Positions 1-5,216 of a stretch of DNA of 5,983 nucleotides are shown one piece after another. Numbering within the stretch: the first letter of the stretch is position 1; each line of letters starts with the position of its first letter. The translations under genes and the position numbers were made by a program. The DNA is from Syntrophobacterales bacterium (GTDB taxonomy: Bacteria > Desulfobacterota > Syntrophia > Syntrophales > UBA6807), in assembly GCA_021159265.1 (NCBI GenBank), contig JAGGSD010000349.1, forward strand, positions 1 to 5,983. The letters are read 5' to 3'. The notes below the pieces were generated by a model. The model ran no database searches. It was not told the DNA's origin and saw only the letters and a list, made by a program, of their open reading frames with translations.

Positions 1-23
1 ATGCAGTCCGGGGACAAGTATGG

Positions 24-49
24 AACCTTGAACCCTTGAACCCGTGAAC
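24..49. repeat. Short degenerate AACCCTTG tandem repeat
   Basis: Three successive units, AACCTTG, AACCCTTG and AACCCGTG, followed by a partial AAC, form a direct tandem of 7-8 bp units. The units are read directly from the sequence. Degenerate low-complexity repeats of this kind occur in intergenic DNA of many environmental bacteria. Nothing here shows a function, and the array may extend beyond the left edge of the window only as unrelated sequence, since the first 20 bases do not fit the unit. Confidence 0.6.
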
Positions 50-206
50 GGTTACTTATTGCTTTTATTCTCTATCCTGCATGGCAGTCGAATAAGTCAA
101 GACCTTTGAAAAATGTTTAATTTCGTTCAATTTCAAGGAATGCGGTCCCGATTCTATCGGAATTAATTGCAGGAATACAATCAATCCTTTAATTGTAAAA
201 TTCTTA

Positions 207-252
207 CCTGCCTGTGCGTTGCCTGTCTGCGTGCGGACACGCACAGGCAGGC
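207..252. repeat. GC-rich palindromic repeat, copy A (46 bp core)
   Basis: These 46 bases are identical to 5873-5918 in the same orientation. The outer arms CCTGCCTGTGCG (207-218) and CGCACAGGCAGG (240-251) are perfect 12 bp inverted repeats. Inside, TGCGTG and CACGCA flank a CGGA tetraloop, giving an alternative smaller hairpin. The arm GCCTGTCTGCGTGC (221-234) lacks the full partner that copy B has, so copy A is the shorter form. The element differs sharply in base composition from its AT-richer surroundings, which suggests a dispersed REP/MITE-like sequence. Its genome-wide copy number cannot be seen here. Confidence 0.85.
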
Positions 253-365
253 GCTGAAATTGGGCGAAAGGAGACGTTTTGCAAAGGTTTCTAAGTCAAT
301 GGGCAACCGTACTGCCCGCCACTTTTCATTGCCATTCTTTCCTTTAGTTTGATATACAACCTTCA

Positions 366-1313
366 ATGAAAAATACTGTTAAAAGCAATCAGCTAAAAAC
401 AGCCGTTACGAGCGGTCTGAATAAGGGCTGGTCCGGGTTTATCTGGATGTTAAAGATTATTATTCCCGTTTCTTTTCTGACTGCCCTTCTCGCGTGGAGC
501 AGCTGGATAGAACTTCTCGAATTAATTTTCCAGCCCATTATGAATTTTTTCAGTCTCCCTGCTATTGCCGCTCTTCCCCTTATCATAGGAATGCTCACAG
601 GCATATATGGCGGCATTGCTTCCATGGCAGTCCTGCCCCTTACAGTGGAGCAGATGACCTTAATAGCAATATTTCTTCTTATCGCCCATAACCTTATTCA
701 GGAGGGGATAATACAGGGAAAATCAGGCATCAATTTTCTTAAGGCAACTCTTTTTCGTCTCGTCATTGCTGCTGTCACCGTATTTATCGCGGCACAATTC
801 CTTGATATAACTTCAGCGTCTCAAATGACAGTCGATGGATTACAATCTCACGTCTCACAACCATTCTTAAAAATGCTGCAGGACTGGGGTATTATAACGG
901 TTCATCTGATAATCAGAATATTTTTTATTATTATGTTTATATTGACATTATTGGAGGTATTAAAATCCCTGGGCTGGATAACACATATTGTCAGATTTCT
1001 TTTTCCCCTTTTGAAAATTATGGGGCTTAATCAGAGAGTTGGTGTTCTGTGGGTGACCGCGGTCATTTTTGGGCTGGCTTATGGTGGTGCTGTAATTGTC
1101 GAAGAAGCAAAAAACGGGCAATTATCCAGGGAGGACCTGGAAGAGCTGCATCTTTCCATCGGTATTAATCATTCCATGATTGAAGATCCCTGCCTTTTTC
1201 TGCCTCTCGGCATCAGTGCTTTCTGGCTCTGGATACCCCGGTTGATCGTGGCCATCATAGCCGTGCGCCTGCTTGTATTCTGGCAGATATTCCGGGAAAA
1301 ACACCTGCCGTGA
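366..1313 (+). CDS. Two-Gate-domain membrane protein (nucleoside recognition domain family)
   Basis: A complete 315-residue integral membrane protein. The short polar N-terminus (residues 1-20) is followed by hydrophobic segments near 25-45, 65-80, 95-112, 128-145, 175-200, 205-220, 225-245 and 283-305. It contains two related halves: GMLTGIYGGI (75-84) with IAHNLIQEG (106-114), and FGLAYGGAVIVEEA (235-248) with INHSMIEDP (267-275). This pattern is typical of the nucleoside-recognition (Gate) family, which includes the Gate parts of FeoB, SpmA/SpmB and nucleoside transporters. The substrate of stand-alone members like this one is not established, so 'nucleoside recognition' is a family label only. 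ATG at 366 is the first start after the in-frame TAG at 345, and no good Shine-Dalgarno site precedes it. The protein ends with a charged tail (REKHLP). The gene stands alone and converges on the minus-strand operon. Confidence 0.85.
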   Translation: MKNTVKSNQLKTAVTSGLNKGWSGFIWMLKIIIPVSFLTALLAWSSWIELLELIFQPIMNFFSLPAIAALPLIIGMLTGIYGGIASMAVLPLTVEQMTLIAIFLLIAHNLIQEGIIQGKSGINFLKATLFRLVIAAVTVFIAAQFLDITSASQMTVDGLQSHVSQPFLKMLQDWGIITVHLIIRIFFIIMFILTLLEVLKSLGWITHIVRFLFPLLKIMGLNQRVGVLWVTAVIFGLAYGGAVIVEEAKNGQLSREDLEELHLSIGINHSMIEDPCLFLPLGISAFWLWIPRLIVAIIAVRLLVFWQIFREKHLP

Positions 1314-1569
1314 ATTTATTCGCCTGCTGCAAAAACATGCCATACAAAGAAGCGCTGTCGTACGTTAAGCTGTCGATGCCGGTGATACTTTGTAACCCCG
1401 ATATCAAAAGTAATGATGTTACAAGCTGTTCAAAACACAACAACATGTTTGTTGTAGCCAGAAATTAGTGGCTCCCGGGTATTGAAGGCAGCAAGGAACA
1501 GGTTGCTAACAGAAAGTATCAGGGTCAGCTTATTGTAAGTGAAGGGTTGACTCTTTTACATCCCATTTC
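1314..1569. other. Gap between convergent genes; possible decayed frame
   Basis: This 256 bp gap separates the 3' ends of two convergent genes. On + the frame starting at ATG 1337 runs 43 codons to TAG 1466-1468. The same frame is then open from 1469 to beyond 1560 and reads a protein-like stretch with LPGIEGSKEQVANRKYQG. I recognise no family and see no Shine-Dalgarno site, so it may be the tail of a decayed gene or chance. No strong GC-rich terminator with a T-run is visible for either neighbour. Confidence 0.35.
1437..1455. other. AT-rich imperfect hairpin between convergent genes
   Basis: ACAACA (1437-1442) can pair with TGTTGT (1450-1455) around the palindromic core ACATGT (1444-1449), with one unpaired base. 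Read on the minus strand the stem is followed by GTTTTG. It could be a weak bidirectional terminator for the two convergent genes, but the stem is AT-only apart from a few pairs and no real T-run follows, so I give this little weight. Confidence 0.25.
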
Positions 1570-2361
1570 CTATTTTCCCGTAAATTTAGGCCTGCGTTTT
1601 TCAAAAAAGGCGTCTAACCCCTCACGGGAATCGGGTGTTTTTGATGCCTTTACCATGCCGGAGCGTTCCAGTTCCAGTTGGCGCTTTAAAAGACCGAGCA
1701 TTGCATGGTTCAAGTTTTCTTTTGCGATAGCAAATGCTTTCGTCGGACCTTGGGCAAGTTTTATTGCCATTTCGGTGGATACCCGCTCAAGCTCATCATC
1801 TCCCACAACATTGTTAACAAATCCCCAATCTAATGCTTGCATGGCATCAAACACGGGATCAAGGAGTAATAACTCGGTTGCTCTCCCAAATCCGAGTAAA
1901 AGAGGAACGAGCAGCATCCATCCTCCATCGCCGGTAAAGCCTATTCCTGTATAGGATTGCCTGAATTTTGCTGAGGAGACACAAATCCTCAAATCGCAGG
2001 CAGCAGCGATACTCATTCCCGCGGCCACGACAGCTCCGTTTATCGCTGCAATTACCGGTTTGGGCATTGAGCGGATGTTGATAATGATTATGTTTAATAA
2101 GTCTATTAGTTCCGACAGCATGTTTGATGAGTCAGTTTCCAGTGACGCTTTGAGAACTGATATGTCGCCGGCCGCGCAGAATGCCTTCCCTTCTCCGGTA
2201 ATGATTACCGCCCTGATATCCTCATCACCAAGACAGATCTCTAAGGCTTTTGCCAGATCGCTGGCAAGTTCAATATTAAGGGCATTGAATTTTTTGGGTC
2301 TATTCAGTTTAATCGTTGCTATATTATTTGATTTTTGGAAGATGATCTTTCTAAATTCCAT
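1570..2361 (-). CDS. Enoyl-CoA hydratase/isomerase (crotonase) family protein
   Basis: 263 residues, normal length for a single-domain crotonase acting in the cytoplasm on CoA thioesters. Visible family features are LNRPKKFNALN (19-29), the oxyanion-hole segment FCAAGDIS (61-68), NGAVVAAGMSIAAACD (108-123) and a C-terminal SREGLDAFFEKRRPKF (245-260). The two glutamates of rat mitochondrial hydratase (Glu144, Glu164) fall at Ser117 and Tyr137 by my hand alignment, so classical hydration of 2-enoyl-CoA is doubtful. Asp145 in GFTGDGGW lies where PaaG-like isomerases carry a VPD-x-GG aspartate, which suggests isomerase-type chemistry; this is inference. A start 16 codons upstream (ATG 2407-2409) is possible, but GGAGGG lies 4 bases before ATG 2359-2361, so the shorter form is chosen. 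It lies 57 bp downstream of the acyl-CoA synthetase gene and is probably co-transcribed with it. Confidence 0.88.
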   Translation of the reverse strand: MEFRKIIFQKSNNIATIKLNRPKKFNALNIELASDLAKALEICLGDEDIRAVIITGEGKAFCAAGDISVLKASLETDSSNMLSELIDLLNIIIINIRSMPKPVIAAINGAVVAAGMSIAAACDLRICVSSAKFRQSYTGIGFTGDGGWMLLVPLLLGFGRATELLLLDPVFDAMQALDWGFVNNVVGDDELERVSTEMAIKLAQGPTKAFAIAKENLNHAMLGLLKRQLELERSGMVKASKTPDSREGLDAFFEKRRPKFTGK

Positions 2362-2365
2362 GGTT

Positions 2366-2371
2366 CCCTCC
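2366..2371 (-). promoter_or_regulatory. Ribosome binding site deciding the crotonase start
   Basis: On the minus strand GGAGGG is followed by AACC and ATG. It supports initiation at 2361, giving MEFRKIIF, rather than at the upstream ATG at 2409, which has no purine-rich sequence before it. Confidence 0.75.
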
Positions 2372-2418
2372 AATTCTCCAATTTCGTTTCCAGCGATGGT
2401 AAGCTGCATGCAGGAATT

Positions 2419-3810
2419 TCAGTGCCTGGCACAAAATTCTGAGTAGTCGTACAGATGTCCCAATGCCCTTATTGCTCTATCGACGCTTGTGAATGCCAAT
2501 GACTTGCCTGTTTTCTCAATATTTATTTTAGCTTCATCGGCAAAACTCCCATAAATATGGAATATCAAAGGCTTATCCGGGTGTGCATTTGTAATTCTTT
2601 CGATCATAGGTGTTAGGCTTCTCCACTGGCCTGGAGGTAGAAACTCTCCAAAAACACAAAGAATTCCATCTATTCCCGGGTCACTCAGGAGTGTGTCTAC
2701 AGCCATTTCTTCGATCTCAGGTAGAGAAGCCTTTCTTTCAACCATTATGGCCGGCCAGATATCAGCAGGATTGCCAACATCTTGCCAGGAAGGATAGAAT
2801 TCTTCTAAGCGCTTCAGAGTAGGCTGTGATAATTTTCCAATTTCTAAACCATGCTTGTTGCAGGCATCTATGCCCATGATTCCTAATCCGCCGGTGTATG
2901 AGGCAACAGCGATTCTATTTCCTTTCATCAGAGGCAACGTATAAAATGCCTTTACCGTATCAGCAAATTCATCTATGTCGTCTACCCTTATTATTCCAGA
3001 TTGTTTCAACCCAACGTCCCACATCTTGTCTTTTCCAGCCATCGATCCGGTATGCGACTGCGCCGCCCTGGCAGCCTGTTCACTTTTGCCTGTCTTTAAG
3101 GCTACTACAGGTTTTTTGCCGGTGATCTTTTTGGCAGCCTCGAGGAATTTTCTGCCATCCTTCATGCCTTCAATGTGCAAAGCTACGACTTTAATATCAT
3201 CATCCTGTTCAAAATACTGTAATCCGTCAGCCATATCAATATCGCTGCCGTTACCAAGATCAAGACCCTTGCCAACGAATTTTGCAAAAGAATATCCTAC
3301 CATAAAGACTCCGGTTTGGCATATAAGGCCTACCGGAATTCGTTCCATATCCTGCTTCACAAATGATGAGCTAAAGTTGACAAAGGCGTTAGCAATTCCC
3401 AGGCTGTTAGGACCCAAAATCCGGACATTATTTCCCTTAATAATTTCGTCCAGTTCTGATTGTAGTTTTTTCCCTTCCTCATCATCGGCATCACCAAAGC
3501 CTTGTGTGACTATCACGATGGAATCGATACCATTGCCCGCACATTCCTTAACTACCTTCGAAATGATCTGCCGCGGCAAATTGAGTACCGCCAAATCACA
3601 TTGCTCTGGCACTGCCTGAATATCAGGATACGTCTTAATTCCCAAAATTTCCGAGGCGTTCGGATTTATAGGATAAATTTTCCCTCTGTATCCATAACTC
3701 AACAGATTGTCTAATATGTTAAAAGCTTCTTTGCCGGTGCGCCTTGAGACACCGAAGATAGCCACAGATTTGGGTTCAAAAAACTTTTTTAATTGTGATA
3801 CTACATTCAT
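2419..3810 (-). CDS. Acyl-CoA synthetase (NDP-forming), alpha subunit
   Basis: 463 residues, the usual length of a stand-alone alpha subunit of ADP-forming acetyl/acyl-CoA synthetase (ACD). Domain order: an N-terminal CoA-binding Rossmann domain (about 8-130, with SVAIFGVSRR at 15-24 and KIYPINPN at 44-51), then two succinyl-CoA-ligase-like domains (about 150-290 and 295-455). The SHTGSMAG motif at 252-259 holds His253, matching the histidine that is phosphorylated in archaeal ACD alpha subunits; TGGLGI (306-311) and DVGNPADIW (344-352) are further family motifs. The enzyme class interconverts acyl-CoA, ADP and phosphate with acid, CoA and ATP, conserving energy in anaerobes. The ATP-grasp beta part is neither fused (fused forms are about 700 residues) nor adjacent here. 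AGGAGGTT precedes the ATG. The gene heads an operon with the crotonase. Substrate is unknown; acetate, fatty acids or aromatic acids are possible. Confidence 0.9.
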   Translation of the reverse strand: MNVVSQLKKFFEPKSVAIFGVSRRTGKEAFNILDNLLSYGYRGKIYPINPNASEILGIKTYPDIQAVPEQCDLAVLNLPRQIISKVVKECAGNGIDSIVIVTQGFGDADDEEGKKLQSELDEIIKGNNVRILGPNSLGIANAFVNFSSSFVKQDMERIPVGLICQTGVFMVGYSFAKFVGKGLDLGNGSDIDMADGLQYFEQDDDIKVVALHIEGMKDGRKFLEAAKKITGKKPVVALKTGKSEQAARAAQSHTGSMAGKDKMWDVGLKQSGIIRVDDIDEFADTVKAFYTLPLMKGNRIAVASYTGGLGIMGIDACNKHGLEIGKLSQPTLKRLEEFYPSWQDVGNPADIWPAIMVERKASLPEIEEMAVDTLLSDPGIDGILCVFGEFLPPGQWRSLTPMIERITNAHPDKPLIFHIYGSFADEAKINIEKTGKSLAFTSVDRAIRALGHLYDYSEFCARH

Positions 3811-3816
3811 TGCTGG

Positions 3817-3824
3817 AACCTCCT
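3817..3824 (-). promoter_or_regulatory. Strong ribosome binding site of the acyl-CoA synthetase gene
   Basis: AGGAGGTT on the minus strand lies 6 bases before the ATG at 3808-3810. It is a near-perfect anti-16S match and fixes the start. Confidence 0.8.
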
Positions 3825-3850
3825 GTCAAAGGTTGTAATAATTTTGCAAA

Positions 3851-3879
3851 AACATATCATTTTAAATACGTAATTACAA
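3851..3879 (-). promoter_or_regulatory. Possible sigma-70 promoter of the synthetase-crotonase operon
   Basis: On the minus strand TTGTAA (3879-3874) and TATGTT (3856-3851) are separated by 17 bases, and each matches the -35/-10 consensus at four of six positions. It lies about 40 bp upstream of the start codon in AT-rich DNA. The match is weak and could be chance. Confidence 0.25.
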
Positions 3880-3960
3880 GCAGAGTGGTGGACCCGCAGG
3901 GCTCCGTCATTCTTGCTGATAACAGGTTAAAATCATGTTTGTATAGGTGGCTTCTAAAAT

Positions 3961-4021
3961 TCTCGCACAAAGACGCGAAGCACGCAAAGAACAAAATAGA
4001 AAATCTTTGCGACTTTGCGTG
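3961..4021. repeat. CGCAAAG-type intergenic hairpin repeat
   Basis: Several copies of a CGCAAAG-like heptamer occur here: CACAAAG and CGCGAAG on the left, ACGCAAAG at 3982-3989, then the complementary CTTTGCG at 4005-4011 and ACTTTGCGT at 4012-4020. The arms 3983-3989 and 4005-4011 form a perfect 7 bp stem around an A-rich 15-base loop. From general knowledge, elements of the type CGCAAAGACGCAAAG are widespread between genes in Desulfobacterota, Planctomycetes and other environmental genomes and produce spurious small proteins with 'KDAK' peptides, as this one does. It lies between the operon promoter and the IS left end. Confidence 0.65.
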
Positions 4022-4051
4022 AAATTATGTTCTTTTCAAGTTGCGGTCACT

Positions 4052-4070
4052 ACTGTCCGGTTAAAAGTTT
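4052..4070 (+). repeat. Probable left terminal repeat of the IS4-family element
   Basis: ACTGTCCGGTTAAAAGTTT begins about 80 bp before the first recognisable transposase codon, which is where the left inverted repeat of an IS4-family element is expected. I could not find its complement on the right, consistent with loss of that end. The exact boundary is inferred. Confidence 0.45.
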
Positions 4071-5198
4071 AGCAACATGCCATAATACTTTGATATTGAA
4101 CAGATATTTGAAAATTTACATGATTGGTCCTGAGTTATAAGCTCCCCCTACAAAATCAGAAAATTCCCCTGTTACGATCAGTTTCTGTATCTGGCCTTTG
4201 CCCAGTTAACGTATCGAGAAAGCTTAAGAGATAAAGAAACATGTTTAAACTCGCATCACGAAAAATTATACCACGTCGGCTTCCGGGACCAGATATCACG
4301 GTCAACGCTGGCCGATGCCAACGAACATCGCGACTATCGGATATATCAGGACTTCGGATACTATCTTATCGGCATAGCGAAAAAACTCTATCAAAATGAA
4401 AAACTGGCAGTGGAGCTGGTTCAATCATTATATGCCCTCGACTCATCAACAACCATCGATCTATGCCTTTCTCCATTTCCATGGGCAACCTTTCGAACGA
4501 CCAAGGCGGCAATAAAACTCCATACACTGCTGGATTTACGTGGCTCAATCCCCACGTTCATCAGCCTTACCCCCCGGCAATGTCCACGATGTTACCATAC
4601 TGGACATAGTGCCTATAAAACAAAAATCAATCATCACAATGGATCGAGGGTATATAGACATCGGGCGTCTATATGCGATTCATCAACTTCCCGCCTTTTT
4701 CGTCATTCGTGCAAAGAGCAATCTGAAGTTTCGCCGTCTGACTTCACGAAAGGTGGACAAAGCCTCAGGTCTTCGGGCCGATCAAACAATCTCATTCTCA
4801 AAGTCACAAAGTCGAAAGAAGCGTACCCGGAGGCCTTACGGCGAGTATCATATGTGGACCCGGGGACAAACAAGCGTTTTGTTTTCCTGACCAATATATT
4901 TACAATACCGGCAGAAACGGTGGCCGAGATCTACAAACAACGCTGGCAGATAGAGCTGTTTTCCAAATGGATCAAACAGCACTTGAGAATAAAATCGTTC
5001 TTTGGAACATCATTCAATGCAGTAAAAACCCAGATTTGGGTTGCCATCAGTATCTATTTGCCCGTAGCAATTATGAAAAAGCGACTTAATCTGCCGGGGA
5101 GCCTCCACACAATTTTGTAAATTCTGGAGGTCAATATTTTTGAGAAAAAGCTCACTATTCAACTGGTTAGTGATGCTCTTAAACAAGAAAAAGAACCA
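4052..5198 (+). mobile_element. Truncated IS4-family insertion sequence
   Basis: The element is defined by a probable left terminal repeat at 4052 and a decayed IS4-type transposase gene. The right end is missing: transposase-like sequence stops at about 5198, where the complement of another transposase tail begins. No target-site duplication can be assigned because only one end remains. The element is not expected to move by itself. Confidence 0.75.
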
Positions 5199-5216
5199 TC
5201 CGCAGTGGGAAGATGA
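4134..5216 (+). pseudogene. IS4-family transposase pseudogene (DUF4372 plus DDE domain)
   Basis: Conceptual translation reads KIRKFPCYDQF and AFAQLTYRESLRD from about 4150 (the DUF4372-type N-terminal domain), then STLADANEHRDYRIY, YALDSSTTIDLCLS with the first DDE aspartate at 4440-4442, MDRGYID with the second at 4642-4644, and YKQRWQIELFSKWIK (4932-4976), a perfect IS4 Y-(2)-R-(3)-E-(6)-K signature. The gene is broken in four ways. TGA at 4131-4133 stands in frame before the recognisable part, and the first 25 or so residues are unrecognisable. The frame moves by +1 at a run of six C at 4570-4575 and returns near 4786-4815. TAA at 5118-5120 looks like a CAA-to-TAA change, because transposase-like sequence (ILEVNIFEKK) continues after it in the same frame. 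The residues after about 5198 come from the neighbouring element. Confidence 0.88.

Larger units (their letters stand above)
1..365. other. Non-coding region upstream of the Gate-domain gene
   Basis: No convincing gene is seen in these 365 bases. Short open frames on both strands (about 61 codons each, 167-352 on + and 181-366 on -) overlap each other and exist largely because the GC-rich palindromic repeat at 207-252 contains no stop codon in any frame. There is a small hairpin, CCGAT at 148-152 pairing with ATCGG at 156-160, with no T-run after it. I found no clear sigma-70 promoter for the gene that starts at 366. Confidence 0.6.
3831..4051. other. Intergenic region between the operon and the IS element
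   Basis: No gene is supported in these 221 bases. They hold the weak minus-strand promoter candidate, the CGCAAAG hairpin repeat and the sequence abutting the left end of the IS4-like element. An open frame from 3795 to 4022 on + is explained by the repeat and the antisense of the synthetase start. Confidence 0.6.

Noticed and set aside
141..160. Rho-independent terminator at the CCGAT/ATCGG hairpin
   Set aside because: The stem has only 5 bp, is followed by mixed AT sequence and not by a T-run, and no gene ends upstream of it within the window.
207..252. CRISPR-like repeat
   Set aside because: Only two copies exist, 5.6 kb apart, with no regular spacers and no cas genes.
167..366. Overlapping 61-codon open frames on both strands
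   Set aside because: They overlap each other, lack Shine-Dalgarno sites, and are kept open by the stop-free palindromic repeat at 207-252.
1547..1954. 135-codon open frame on + within the crotonase gene
   Set aside because: It is the antisense of a well-supported crotonase coding region and has no recognisable motif.
2975..3619. 214-codon open frame on + within the synthetase gene
   Set aside because: It lies antisense to the synthetase, is Ser/Pro/Leu-rich low-complexity sequence typical of antisense frames, and has no family signature.
3795..4022. 75-codon open frame on + containing a SHKDAKHAK peptide
   Set aside because: The peptide is the translation of the CGCAAAG intergenic repeat, a known source of spurious small proteins; there is no ribosome binding site.
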